Of a stretch of 64,000 bases of DNA, positions 18,425 through 29,898 are shown piece by piece. Numbering within the stretch: the first letter of the stretch is position 1; every line of letters begins with the position of its first letter. The stretch lies in the NCBI GenBank assembly GCA_035651655.1, contig DASRFG010000001.1:156001-220000 (forward strand). Reading direction: 5' to 3'. Position numbers and translations under genes: made by a program. The notes beneath the pieces were generated by a model. That model searched no databases, was not told the origin of the DNA, and saw only the letters and a program-made list of their open reading frames with translations. This stretch comes from Terriglobales bacterium. GTDB taxonomy: Bacteria; Acidobacteriota; Terriglobia; Terriglobales; Acidobacteriaceae.

Positions 18425-19416
18425 ATGGCTGACACCATCCTGGTTGTTGTCGAACAACGCGAAGGCAAACTGAACCGCGTTTCCTGGGAGACGCTCACCG
18501 CCGGACAAGGAATTGCGGCAGACATGGGCTGGACACTGGAAGCGGCGGTGCTCGGCAAAGGGGCGAGCGGTTTGGCCAGCGAAATTGCCGCCAAACAACT
18601 AGCAAAAGTTTATGCGATCGAGTCTCCCGCTCTCGAACCGTACACGCCGGATGCTTACGTTTTTGCCTTGAAGCAATTTTTGGCCTCGCACCAGCCGCGC
18701 CTGGTGCTGATGCCGCACACCTATCAGGTGCGCGATTTCGCTCCCCAACTGGCCGCCGCTCTCAAACGGGCGCTGATCAGCGATTGCATCGGCTACAAAC
18801 ACGAAGGCGGAAAACTGCTCTTTACGCGCCAAATGTTTCAGGGGAAATTTGCGGCTGACGTTTCTTTCTCCGGAGAACCGCCATGGTTCGCCACTTTTCA
18901 GAATGGCGCCTTCCGCGGCGACCAGGTAAAGGCCGGCTCTGCCGCTGCACCTATCGAAACGGTAACCATCCAGATTCCCGAGGGTACTGTTCGCAATCGC
19001 CCCCATGAGGTCTTCAAAGAGGCGAAGCAAGCGGTAGACCTCACCCAGGCAGAGATTATTGTGGCTGTCGGCCGCGGCATAAAAGAGCAGAAGAACATCG
19101 AGCTTGCCAAGCAACTCGCTGAGGCACTGGGCGGCGAGATCGCCGCTTCGCGGCCCATTTGCGATGCGGGCTGGCTTCCCATGGACCGCCAGATTGGCTC
19201 CTCTGGCCAGACCGTCGCGCCCAAACTTTATTTAGCGCTGGGTATCAGTGGCGCCATCCAGCATATCGTGGGCATGAAGGGATCGCGCACCATTGTCGCC
19301 ATCAACAAAGATTCTGAGGCGCCGATCTTCGAGGTTGCAGATTTAGCCGCCGTTGGGAATTTGTTCGACATCGTTCCGCCCCTGATTGAGGCGATCAAGA
19401 AGGCGAAGGCGGGTGC

Positions 19417-19420
<4 letters not shown>
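18425..19420 (+). CDS. etfA: Electron transfer flavoprotein alpha subunit
   Basis: A 331-residue subunit binding FAD at its C-terminal domain. The signature [18 protein letters not shown] followed by [16 protein letters not shown] (about 275-305) is the FAD-binding stretch; the [11 protein letters not shown] loop just before it also contacts FAD. A residue usually aspartate in the ADxGxVGD end is asparagine (VGN), a common variant. The stop overlaps the GTG start of the quinone oxidoreductase gene by four bases (GTGA), so translation is probably coupled. Confidence 0.96.
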
Positions 19421-21138
<1,718 letters not shown>

Positions 21139-21214
21139 TCGTCGGTACCGAGCGGCGGCCGCAATTCGGTCTCAACTCCCACTAAGGCTGCCCAATCCGT
21201 TATTCTGGTAAGAC

Positions 21215-21655
21215 ATGAGCCTGCTAGACGCCCCGGTTTACGATCCGGTGAAGGAACGCCGCCGTAAGATCAAAATCGCGATCATCATTACCGTTGCCCT
21301 CGTATTAGGGGCCTTGATTTACCTGAATCGCTATTATCCGGAAAAGCGCATCGTGGACCGTTTCTTCACCGCCTTGGAGAAACAGGACTACAAAACCGCG
21401 TACGGCATCTGGATGCACGACCCCAACTGGGAGCAACACCCAGAACGTTACGCACGCTATCCCTACAATGAATTCCACACCGATTGGGGGCCGGGCGGAG
21501 AATGGGGACTGGTTCACAATCATAAAATCCTTGCCATGCTCCACCCCAGGGGCGGAAGCGGGGTAGTAGCGATCGTGGAAGTGAATGGCCGCACCGAGTA
21601 CGCGCGGGTGTGGGTAGAAACTTCCGATAAGACGTTGAGCTTCTCACCGTACTAA
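21215..21655 (+). CDS. Small membrane-anchored protein, function unknown
   Basis: A 146-residue protein with a basic N-terminus (KERRRKIK), one membrane helix at about 22-40 (IAIIITVALVLGALIYL) and a soluble C-terminal domain of NTF2-like flavour judging by FFTALEKQDYKTAYGIW and the final beta strands. That fold assignment is inference. It lies 76 bases downstream of the ETF:quinone oxidoreductase gene on the same strand and may share its transcript. Confidence 0.6.
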   Translation: MSLLDAPVYDPVKERRRKIKIAIIITVALVLGALIYLNRYYPEKRIVDRFFTALEKQDYKTAYGIWMHDPNWEQHPERYARYPYNEFHTDWGPGGEWGLVHNHKILAMLHPRGGSGVVAIVEVNGRTEYARVWVETSDKTLSFSPY

Positions 21656-21752
21656 CTGTTATTGTCCGCAGTTTCGCTATTACTTTTTCTGCTTCTTCTG
21701 ATCCAGAATTGCAATCTAGATGGCACCGATCGCTCCAGAAGAGGTGAAACCC

Positions 21753-22283
21753 ATGCAGCCGGAAATAATCTCCGAATCGGTGGAAGTCCTTAAGAGGACA
21801 CCGAAAGCGCTCACCGCCATGCTCAGCGGGCTTCCAGACGTTTGGCTGCACTGTAACGAAGGCGAGTCCACGTGGAGCGCATACGATGTGATCGGGCACC
21901 TTATCCACGGAGAACTCACTGACTGGATCCCGCGCCTGCAGATCATCTTAAAGTCCGGAGAGAGCCGGCCTTTTACACCCTTTGACCGCAGCGCACAATT
22001 CAAGGCAAGTCAGGGAAAGAGTATGAAACAGCTTCTGCGGGAATTCGCAAAATTGCGGCGAAAGAATTTGGCGGTTTTAACGCGCCTGAAACTTACCTCA
22101 GCCGATCTCAAATTACGAGGAATGCACCCTGAACTTGGGCCCGTGACTTTGGGTCAACTGATTTCTACCTGGGTGGTGCACGACATGACTCATATCAACC
22201 AAATCAGCCGCGTATTGGCCAAACGTTTCAACGAAGAAGTTGGTCCCTGGCAGGCCTATTTGTCTGTGCTCACCAGAAGATAA
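21753..22283 (+). CDS. DinB-family putative metal-dependent protein
   Basis: A 176-residue four-helix-bundle protein of the DinB/YfiT superfamily. Three histidine regions that usually bind a metal are visible: DVIGHLIHGE, and HDMTHINQISR in the last helix. The ATG at 21753 with GAGGTGA just upstream is preferred to an ATG 33 bases earlier that lacks a ribosome binding site. Family members include thiol-dependent S-transferases, but most have no known substrate. Confidence 0.8.
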   Translation: MQPEIISESVEVLKRTPKALTAMLSGLPDVWLHCNEGESTWSAYDVIGHLIHGELTDWIPRLQIILKSGESRPFTPFDRSAQFKASQGKSMKQLLREFAKLRRKNLAVLTRLKLTSADLKLRGMHPELGPVTLGQLISTWVVHDMTHINQISRVLAKRFNEEVGPWQAYLSVLTRR

Positions 22284-22565
22284 GTCGGTTGGATTTAGCG
22301 TCTGGGTAATCGATCACAACACTATTTTTACTGGTATCTGGTCCCTGCGAAAATACAAGAAACTGTACTTGTACGCCGCTTTCTTAGACGCAACTCGCAT
22401 TCCTCCATCCCCTCCCTGCAACGACTCACAATCAATTCCTAACTTTCGAGAACTCCGCCACGTGGGCGCGTCCCACCTAGACACAGAGACCCGAGAACGC
22501 GGCAGGGTAACTGCCTACATCAAGGCAGGCCTTCCCACGTAAATCGGCGGCCCAGAGGGAACGGG

Positions 22566-25500
22566 ATGAAAAACACAAATTTGTTATTGAAACTGATTGC
22601 GACCTTTATTCTGCTGTTGGTGGTTATTGCCATCTTTGGCGAACCGGCAGCCGCTCAGGCCACGATTCAGACGGGCAGCATCCAGGGAACGATCACCGAT
22701 TCGTCGGGCGCCGTCGTCCCTGGCGCCAAGATAACTATCAACAACAATGCCACTGGCCAGACTGTCCAGCTTACCGGAACAGGTACCGGATCGTACTCCT
22801 CCGGCGCACTAATTCCTGGCGAGTACTCAGTGAAAATCGAGAAAGAAGGATTCAGCACACAACTGCTTAAACTCACGGTGCAGGTCGGAGTGGTGACCGC
22901 CGGAAACGCCAGGCTGCAGGTCGGCCAAGCTGCACAAGAGGTAACGGTTGAGGGGTCCGCGGTGCAGGTGAACACCGAGCAGGCGACGTTGCAGGGTGTG
23001 CTTAACGCACAGCAGATTGACCAACTTCCTATCAATGGCCGCAACTTCATTGATCTGGCACAGCTCGAGCCGGGTGTGCAGATCCAGGATGGAGGAAACT
23101 TCGATCCCACGAAGAACGGTTACTCCGCGGTTTCTTTTGGGGGACGTGAAGGCCGCACCTCGCGCATCGAGGTGGATGGCATTGACATCAGCGATGAAAA
23201 CGTGGGCACCACCACGCAAAACATTCCCGCCAGCGCGATTCAGGAGTTTGGAATCAGCCAGTCGTCGCTTGATCTTTCTACCGAGCTCACCTCATCGGGA
23301 GCGATCAATGTGACCACCAAGTCGGGCAGCAACACTATCCACGGCGGCGGGTTTTACCTGTTCCGCGACGCCGCAGCGGCGGCCAACCAGGTGACCGGCG
23401 GCGAACCCTTCCAACGTCATCAATATGGAGGTAGTTTCGGGGGAGCTTTCATCAAGAACAAGCTCTTCTACTATGTTGACGCGGAGCGTACCAAGCAGGA
23501 CGTTAACGTGCGCGTTCTCTCCGGCCGGGCCCTTTCCGGAGGATCGTTCCCCAGCGGCAGCTTCGCCTCGCCATTTCGTGAATCCATGGGGATCGCCAAG
23601 CTGGATTGGCAGGTGCGTCCCAACAATTATCACCTGTTCTACCGTTTTTCCTACGACCAGAACCGCAACGTTGCGGGCTTCGTTCCCAATACCTTCTCGC
23701 CGTTCGCGAACGTGGACCACGCGCCCGTGCACGCTGCCGGCTTCGACTTCAGCACCGGCTCGTATACGCACAGCATTCGCGCGGGATACACGAAGTTCCG
23801 TAATGCCATTGCCGATGCAGTAGGCGGCTCGAGCATCTTCAATCCAGCTCCTGCGATTACACTCACTATCGGCCCGACCTTCCCGGATTTTACTTGTACT
23901 CGCGGCCAGGAAGCGTTTTGCTCAGGGCCCAACATCCTGGCGCCGCAGCAGACGTTCCAGAGTGACAAACAGTTGAAGTATGACGGCAGCAAGACCTTCC
24001 GTTCGCATATCTTCCGATACGGCGTCGGCGTAAACAAAATTCTGGGCAATGCTTTCTTTTCGTTCTTCGGAATCGCGCCAGCCGTAAATTCCCAGGCCAC
24101 CGACTACAATCCAGCGATTTGTATGCCATTCAATGGCTGCGCTGGGGGTGATACTAATCCGTTGAACTATCCTGCACAGTTTGTGCTGATGGGCAACGGT
24201 CAGGGCTTCAGCACTGAGATTCCGTCGTTTGGCCGGCCTGCTGGTGGGCTCTTTGACACGCGATTCTCCTGGTATGTAGGAGACACCTGGAAGGTGAAAC
24301 CCAACCTCACGGTGAATGCTGGGTTAAGGTACGTTCGCGATACCGGGCGTTCGGATGCAGACCTTCCGCCGATTCCGGTTCTCAACCAATTCGCCCCTGG
24401 GTTGGGAAATCGCGTCAACCAGCCGAACCTCAACTTTGCTCCGCAATTGGGGATAGCCTGGGACCCGTGGAAGAACGGCAAGACTTCGATCCGCGCGGGC
24501 ATCGGGTTGTTCTATGAAAACGACATCTTCAACAACGTCCTGTTTGACCGTCCTGGACGACTTCAGAAAGGACTGTTTTTCAGCACCGGGGTAGCCTGCT
24601 TTGGTGGCACCAACCTCCCCGTACCGCTGCCGGGTGGCAAGAGCCTCACACCTGATTTTTGCGGCAAGCCGATCGGCCAAGTTGCGAACGAAATCGGCGC
24701 GGCACAGCAACAGTATCAGCAGGCGGTGGCTGCGGCCGGACCACAGGAGAACCTCAGCTTCATCGGCAATACGCTTGCTTTTTCACCCAACATCAACGGC
24801 GTGACTTTCTTTGCGCCCAACTATAAAACACCACGGTCGGTACAGATGAACATCGGCGTGCAACGTGAACTGCGGCAAGGCACGGTGTTGAGCGTGGACT
24901 TTGTACGCAACGTCGTAACTCACAGTCTGCTCTTCTGGGATGTGAACCACGTCGGCGATGCACGTTTCCTGAACGTAGCCAACGCCAATGCCGCCATTAC
25001 GGCGACGAATACTCAATTTGGTTGTGGAGCGGGGCTGCCAGGAATAAACTGCGCCATTACCAATGGCGCCACCATTGATGATTATGCCGGTAATGGTCTT
25101 GACTCCGGCGGTTCGCTCTGCGGCGGCACTCCGTGCGCGGCCGCGGCATTCCAGGGGGTGAATCCCAACGTCGGCCAGGGGCTTACTAACTTCCCCAGCG
25201 GACGCTCGGTATACAACGCCCTGCAAGCATCGTTCCGCCAGGACATCAACCGTCCCTTGCCGGGAATCCGCCATGCGAACCTGATCGTCTCGTACGCGTA
25301 CTCTCGGTTTGCAGCAGTTGGCGCAGCCTCTAACGACATAGACTTTAGTGGCGGCGCTTTCGACAACAACAATCCGCTACGCTACTTTGGTCCAGGCAGC
25401 CTGGATCGCCCTCACCAATTGTCCTTCGGCGGCGTTATTGACCTGCCGCTGGGATTCAGGGCGAGCACCACCGCACACTTCAACAGCGCTCTGCCGCAAA

Positions 25501-26063
25501 ACCTTACCCTTCCGACCACTGGCACGGCAGACATTTTCAAGAATGACCTCACCGGAGATGGCACGGCGGGTGACATTCTGCCGGGGACCAATATTGGGGC
25601 CTTTGGAAGGGACGTCTCGGCCGGGTCGCTCAACAACAAAATCACCGGCTTCAACAACAGTGTTGCGGGAACACTTACGCCGGCGGGCCAGGCCCTGGTA
25701 AACGCCGGCGTAATCACCGCGCAACAGTTGGTCGCCCTGGGCGGCGACGTTCAGCCCATCAAGTTGGCGCCCAGCGGCAACGTAGGACTCTCTCCCCTGA
25801 AAACGCTGGATGCCAAAATCAGTTGGGCTTACCGCTGGCACGAGCGGCTGACATTGGAACCCAGCGTGGCCATGTTCAACGCGCTGAACTTCGCCAATTT
25901 CGATCCTCCTAACCAGAGAATCAATGGCGTGCTGGACGGCGCACCGACCTCGGTCAACGGGATAACAGGGGCCACCCGCTTTAACCGCATTGGTCCGGGG
26001 ACGGGAGTGTTCGCTCTGGGCGCTCCGCGCGTGCTTGAATTTGGAATGCGCTTGGCGTTCTGA
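22566..26063 (+). CDS. Oar-like TonB-dependent receptor with carboxypeptidase-regulatory domain
   Basis: A 1165-residue outer-membrane receptor. A signal peptide spans residues 1-31 (ending in EPAAAQA). A carboxypeptidase-regulatory-like domain follows (about 36-120, GSIQGTITDSSGAVVPGAKI), then a plug domain with QIDQLPINGRNFIDLAQL and GRTSRIEVDGIDISD, then the beta-barrel ending in LEFGMRLAF with the terminal phenylalanine expected for outer-membrane insertion. Such receptors are abundant in Acidobacteriota and take up oligosaccharides or other large ligands using TonB energy. The gene stands alone with AGAGGGAACGGG before its start; the ligand is unknown. Confidence 0.93.
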   Translation: MKNTNLLLKLIATFILLLVVIAIFGEPAAAQATIQTGSIQGTITDSSGAVVPGAKITINNNATGQTVQLTGTGTGSYSSGALIPGEYSVKIEKEGFSTQLLKLTVQVGVVTAGNARLQVGQAAQEVTVEGSAVQVNTEQATLQGVLNAQQIDQLPINGRNFIDLAQLEPGVQIQDGGNFDPTKNGYSAVSFGGREGRTSRIEVDGIDISDENVGTTTQNIPASAIQEFGISQSSLDLSTELTSSGAINVTTKSGSNTIHGGGFYLFRDAAAAANQVTGGEPFQRHQYGGSFGGAFIKNKLFYYVDAERTKQDVNVRVLSGRALSGGSFPSGSFASPFRESMGIAKLDWQVRPNNYHLFYRFSYDQNRNVAGFVPNTFSPFANVDHAPVHAAGFDFSTGSYTHSIRAGYTKFRNAIADAVGGSSIFNPAPAITLTIGPTFPDFTCTRGQEAFCSGPNILAPQQTFQSDKQLKYDGSKTFRSHIFRYGVGVNKILGNAFFSFFGIAPAVNSQATDYNPAICMPFNGCAGGDTNPLNYPAQFVLMGNGQGFSTEIPSFGRPAGGLFDTRFSWYVGDTWKVKPNLTVNAGLRYVRDTGRSDADLPPIPVLNQFAPGLGNRVNQPNLNFAPQLGIAWDPWKNGKTSIRAGIGLFYENDIFNNVLFDRPGRLQKGLFFSTGVACFGGTNLPVPLPGGKSLTPDFCGKPIGQVANEIGAAQQQYQQAVAAAGPQENLSFIGNTLAFSPNINGVTFFAPNYKTPRSVQMNIGVQRELRQGTVLSVDFVRNVVTHSLLFWDVNHVGDARFLNVANANAAITATNTQFGCGAGLPGINCAITNGATIDDYAGNGLDSGGSLCGGTPCAAAAFQGVNPNVGQGLTNFPSGRSVYNALQASFRQDINRPLPGIRHANLIVSYAYSRFAAVGAASNDIDFSGGAFDNNNPLRYFGPGSLDRPHQLSFGGVIDLPLGFRASTTAHFNSALPQNLTLPTTGTADIFKNDLTGDGTAGDILPGTNIGAFGRDVSAGSLNNKITGFNNSVAGTLTPAGQALVNAGVITAQQLVALGGDVQPIKLAPSGNVGLSPLKTLDAKISWAYRWHERLTLEPSVAMFNALNFANFDPPNQRINGVLDGAPTSVNGITGATRFNRIGPGTGVFALGAPRVLEFGMRLAF

Positions 26064-26144
26064 ACTGTTAGGCAGCTCAGCCGGCCTCGCGTCCCGGAGC
26101 GTAGAGTTTCGGGATGCGGGGCCAATTTTTCTGTCAGGAACCGG

Positions 26145-28160
26145 CTACACAGCCGCGGCGCGCATTGGCAAAAGGATCCGGAATACGGTGCCGCTTCGAT
26201 CGGAGTTGGTGGAGCTGCGGACGCGGATCGAGCCCCCGTGCTTGCGAATTATCCCTTGAGATACCCACAAACCAAGGCCGCTGCCCTTGCCCTGCTTGCT
26301 AGTGAAGAACGGCTCAAATATCTTTCGCATTGCTTCCGGAGGAATACCTGTACCGTTATCTGCTATTGTGATGCGCACCACCTCCGGAGATTGACCGTCT
26401 CTACCCAGCCGCGGCCCCACTCGGATTTTGATTTGGCCGCGCACCCGCAAGGCATCAATGGCATTAAGCAACAGATTGGCGAATACCTGCCGAAATTCGG
26501 CCGCATGCCCCCAGGCGCTGGCAGGGCCGCGGTATTCCCTCTCAATACGGATGGCTTTTTTGCGAATCGCAGGCGTACACAATTCCAGCACGCTATCGAG
26601 GACCTCAGGGATTTCAACATTCACCGGATTGGCCGTGTCCTTATAGAAAGACAGCACCTGGCGGGAAATCTGGCTGGCGCGCGACACTTCGTCCAGCAGC
26701 ATATTGGCGTAACGCTGAGCCTCCGCATCCAGGGAGGGGTGAGTACTCAAGAGATAGCCGAGGTTAGTGATCGCTTCCAAGGGATTATTTACTTCGTGCG
26801 CGATCGCGGCTGACATGCGCCCAATGGCAGCCAGTTTCTCTGACTGAATCAGCGCGGCTTCGGCCCGCTTGCGGTCGGAAATATCACGAGCGATCTTAGA
26901 GGACCCAATCACCCGGTCATTTGCGTCCCGGACGGGTGAGATGGTGAGCGAAACCTGCACCCGTTCGCCATTTTTCTTCAGGCGCTCAGTTTCGTAATGC
27001 TTGATCGGTTCTCCTGCCCGCAGCCTGGCCAGGATCTCGTATTCTTCTGAATGCAGCTCGGGAGGGATCAGGGTGAGAATGGATTTCCCGATAATTTCTT
27101 CCGGGTTATACCCGAAGAGGCGGGTTGCTGCCTCATTCCAGCTGTTGATAACTCCATTCAGGTCCGTTCCGATAATGGCATCGCTGGCCGACTGAACAAT
27201 CGCCGCCAGCCTGGATCGAACCTCATCGGCTTGGCGGCGCTCACCGATGTCGCGTGCTATCTTCGAGGCCCCAATTACCTTGCCCGTTGTATCCTTGATA
27301 GGAGAGATGGTCAGCGAGACGTATATGGTCTCGCCATTCTTCCTTACTCGTCTCGTTTCGTAATGGTCGATCTTCGAACCCCCTGCCAGCTTGCGCAGGA
27401 TCTCGGGCTCCTCGCCGTGCAATTCGGGGGGGATCAACTCCAGAACGGACTTACCGATGATTTCCTCGGGGGCATAACCGAACAAACGCGATGCAGCCGC
27501 GTTCCAACTGGTGATGATACCGCGCAAATCCTTTCCGACAATGGCGTCGTCGGAGGAGTCCACGATGGCCGCAAGTTGCAACTTTGACCTGTACGTCAAA
27601 GCATTCTCAATCGCCAGCGCGGCGCCCTGGGCTAACAACATAAGAATGTGCTGGTCCGCCAGATCAAAAGGTCGCCCGTCGAGTCTGTTATGGAGTTGGA
27701 CAAACGCGATCACCTCTTCGTGCCGGTCAACGACAGGGACACTCATGGCTGACCACACATTAAAATTCTCGTTGAGTTCTGGCCTTATCTGGGGATCCTC
27801 GGCTGCCGAGTTGGTTACATACGGCCGTTTGTTCACCAGCAGCCATCCTGGCAGCCCGTGGCCAGGAGGAAATGTGCGTTCGAAAGGCAACGCTTCCTGT
27901 TGGCGACGAAAGGAGCGCGAGACCAACTCTGCTCCTTTGCGCACCCCCACAAAGCCTGACTCTGCTCCCAGCAATGTCAATGCATCGTCCAGCAGCCAAT
28001 CTAATAGCTGGTTCGTGTCCAAGCTGGAACTTAACCGGGCGGTACTGCGCAGCAGACCTTCAACCGTGGCGGTGCTCAGGGTGTGTTCGACCCGAGCAAG
28101 GTATTCTCCCTGAGGTGTCGGCGCAGGCTTGGGGGTTCGGAACTGCGTAGATTCACTCAT
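26145..28160 (-). CDS. Soluble GAF-PAS-PAS hybrid sensor histidine kinase
   Basis: A 671-residue kinase without membrane segments. Domains in order: GAF (about 45-185), PAS 1 (195-310), PAS 2 (317-433), HisKA with phosphoacceptor H455 in [14 protein letters not shown], and HATPase_c with [11 protein letters not shown] (N box), [11 protein letters not shown] and [13 protein letters not shown]. The two PAS units are closely similar, sharing [23 protein letters not shown] and YETxRxxKNGE blocks, so they look like a recent tandem duplication. No receiver domain or partner regulator gene is adjacent. It is convergent with the TonB receptor gene. Confidence 0.92.
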   Translation of the reverse strand: MSESTQFRTPKPAPTPQGEYLARVEHTLSTATVEGLLRSTARLSSSLDTNQLLDWLLDDALTLLGAESGFVGVRKGAELVSRSFRRQQEALPFERTFPPGHGLPGWLLVNKRPYVTNSAAEDPQIRPELNENFNVWSAMSVPVVDRHEEVIAFVQLHNRLDGRPFDLADQHILMLLAQGAALAIENALTYRSKLQLAAIVDSSDDAIVGKDLRGIITSWNAAASRLFGYAPEEIIGKSVLELIPPELHGEEPEILRKLAGGSKIDHYETRRVRKNGETIYVSLTISPIKDTTGKVIGASKIARDIGERRQADEVRSRLAAIVQSASDAIIGTDLNGVINSWNEAATRLFGYNPEEIIGKSILTLIPPELHSEEYEILARLRAGEPIKHYETERLKKNGERVQVSLTISPVRDANDRVIGSSKIARDISDRKRAEAALIQSEKLAAIGRMSAAIAHEVNNPLEAITNLGYLLSTHPSLDAEAQRYANMLLDEVSRASQISRQVLSFYKDTANPVNVEIPEVLDSVLELCTPAIRKKAIRIEREYRGPASAWGHAAEFRQVFANLLLNAIDALRVRGQIKIRVGPRLGRDGQSPEVVRITIADNGTGIPPEAMRKIFEPFFTSKQGKGSGLGLWVSQGIIRKHGGSIRVRSSTNSDRSGTVFRILLPMRAAAV

Positions 28161-28491
28161 TCTGGTGATCTGCTTAACCCTGAAGTAAGATGCAGGTCCT
28201 GGGCGGTAGTCCGCCTTGATTGAGCAATTTACATATTAACCCCGCCCGCTGCGATTGCGCAGCAGCCGTCGCTTCGAAACACATTGCCTGCACCTCAAAG
28301 ATACCCATCCTAAGGCCTGCCGCGCGGGCAGGCTAAGCAAAAAATGGAACTTTCCTTGATGGCTTCTCCGGACTGCTTTTCGTTCCAGAGCTGGTTACCC
28401 TCCAGATAACACAACAGCAAGCCAAAGCGGTTGCCGCCGTCCTGAACGGCTGCTCCTCACCGCGTATCTCGATCCCGATTGGAGGAATCCA
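28161..28491. other. Gene-free region between divergent kinase and GH lipoprotein genes
   Basis: No convincing coding frame. A short hairpin CCTGCCGCGCGGGCAGG lies near 28315-28331. The right end has the GGAGG ribosome binding site of the lipoprotein gene. Promoters for both flanking genes should be here, but I cannot pin them. Confidence 0.5.
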
Positions 28492-29820
28492 TTGCAAAAA
28501 GCATTATGTATGTTTTTGTTTTCTTGCGTGCTTGCGCTGACGGCGTGTGGTGGCAGTGCGTCCTCGAGTTCCCCCCGGGCTCTGGCCGCATCTGCTCCTC
28601 TTCCCACTGGTCTCTCGCTGACCGACCTGGTCAGCAACAATACGAGCGCCGCCAGCAGCTTTCGGACCCAGCGCAACGGGAATATCGAGCCAAAGAATGT
28701 GAGCAAGGTATCGGTCCGCAGCCAGTTAAACGTCCCGGCCAGCACCCGGATTTACGCCCACCTGATGGTGTGGTTCGGAACTTCCCGCCACATGGACGTT
28801 GGATACAACTCCGCTGACCCTAAACAGGTGCATAGGCAGCTCGACGATATGCAAAGCCGCGGGATCCAGGGCGCCATCGTGGACTGGTATGGAACCGACC
28901 CAAGCCATCAGCACGAAGAGACGGCCACCGCCGCGGTAATGGAGGATGCCAGCCAGCGCAATGACTTCCAGTTTGCGATCATGGAGGATGGAAATGGCGG
29001 GCCGCTGGTTTGCGCCAAGAAACCCGGGTGCAGCATCACCAAGCAGGTGATTTCCGATGTGAAGCATATCGCTCGTAAGTACCAGGGTTCTCACGCTTAC
29101 ATGACCATCGGCGGACGCCCGGTGGTGTTCTTCTTCGGGCTGGAGATATACCCTGTGGACTGGAACGCGGTACGGGCCGCGGTGGGAAAGGACCAGGTAT
29201 TCATTTTCCGCAACGCAGTGGGCTTTCAATACCCTCAGACCAACGGCGGCTTCGGATGGGTAAACATTACCCCGGGAAACCCTCAGGATTGGGGGCAGAA
29301 CTACCTGGATTCATTCTATGCGGCCGGCTTGGAACACGCGGACCACACGGTAATTGGAAGCGCTTACAAGGGATTCAACGACACAATCTCCGGCTGGAGC
29401 CAGCGGCGGGTTGTGAATCAAAAGTGTGGGCAAACCTGGTTGAAAACCTTGGACGAGATCGGAAAGTTCTACTCTCAGAGCTCTCAACTTGCCGGGATCC
29501 AGTTGGTCACCTGGAACGACTACGAGGAAGGTACCGAGATCGAATCCGGGATTGACAATTGCGTCAGCGTTCGCGCGCGCGCAACCGGCGGGAGCATTCA
29601 GTGGACCCTGCAGGGCGATGAGGGCACAGTGGATCACTACGAAATCTGGAGCACGACCAACGGCGAGCACATGCATGCATTAGCCAGCGTTCCGGCGGGT
29701 ACGCGTTCCTTCGATGTTGCGGGGAATGGGATCAAACCTGGAACTGGCCACAGCATTTTGGTGCAGGCGGTGGGCAAGCCCAGCCTCCGAAACCAGATCT
29801 CCGGGGCAGTGAAGTTCTAG
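28492..29820 (+). CDS. GH71/99-like lipoprotein
   Basis: A 442-residue lipoprotein. The signal peptide ends with the lipobox LTAC (C19), followed by a serine-rich linker. The rest is a glycoside hydrolase family 71/99-like TIM barrel, seen from IYAHLMVWFG, GIQGAIVDWYG, GGRPVVFFFGLE and QLVTWNDYEEGTEIESGID, with a C-terminal beta domain. The start is TTG at 28492 with GGAGG seven bases upstream. Such proteins are thought to cleave alpha-glucans or mannans; catalytic acids were not assigned. It is a paralogue of the next gene, which is convergent. Confidence 0.75.
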   Translation: MQKALCMFLFSCVLALTACGGSASSSSPRALAASAPLPTGLSLTDLVSNNTSAASSFRTQRNGNIEPKNVSKVSVRSQLNVPASTRIYAHLMVWFGTSRHMDVGYNSADPKQVHRQLDDMQSRGIQGAIVDWYGTDPSHQHEETATAAVMEDASQRNDFQFAIMEDGNGGPLVCAKKPGCSITKQVISDVKHIARKYQGSHAYMTIGGRPVVFFFGLEIYPVDWNAVRAAVGKDQVFIFRNAVGFQYPQTNGGFGWVNITPGNPQDWGQNYLDSFYAAGLEHADHTVIGSAYKGFNDTISGWSQRRVVNQKCGQTWLKTLDEIGKFYSQSSQLAGIQLVTWNDYEEGTEIESGIDNCVSVRARATGGSIQWTLQGDEGTVDHYEIWSTTNGEHMHALASVPAGTRSFDVAGNGIKPGTGHSILVQAVGKPSLRNQISGAVKF

Positions 29821-29833
29821 GCCGGCAACAGAC

Positions 29834-29867
29834 AAAAAGGGGAGCGCCCTGGGGGCGCTCCCTTTTT
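29834..29867. terminator. Bidirectional rho-independent terminator
   Basis: The stem GGGAGCGCC / GGCGCTCCC is flanked by AAAAAG on the left and CTTTTT on the right, so it works as an intrinsic terminator on both strands. It sits between the tail-to-tail GH71/99-like genes and would end both transcripts. Confidence 0.9.
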
Positions 29868-29898
29868 CAGGTTCAGGGGTTCTAGGGTAGGCTCAGGA

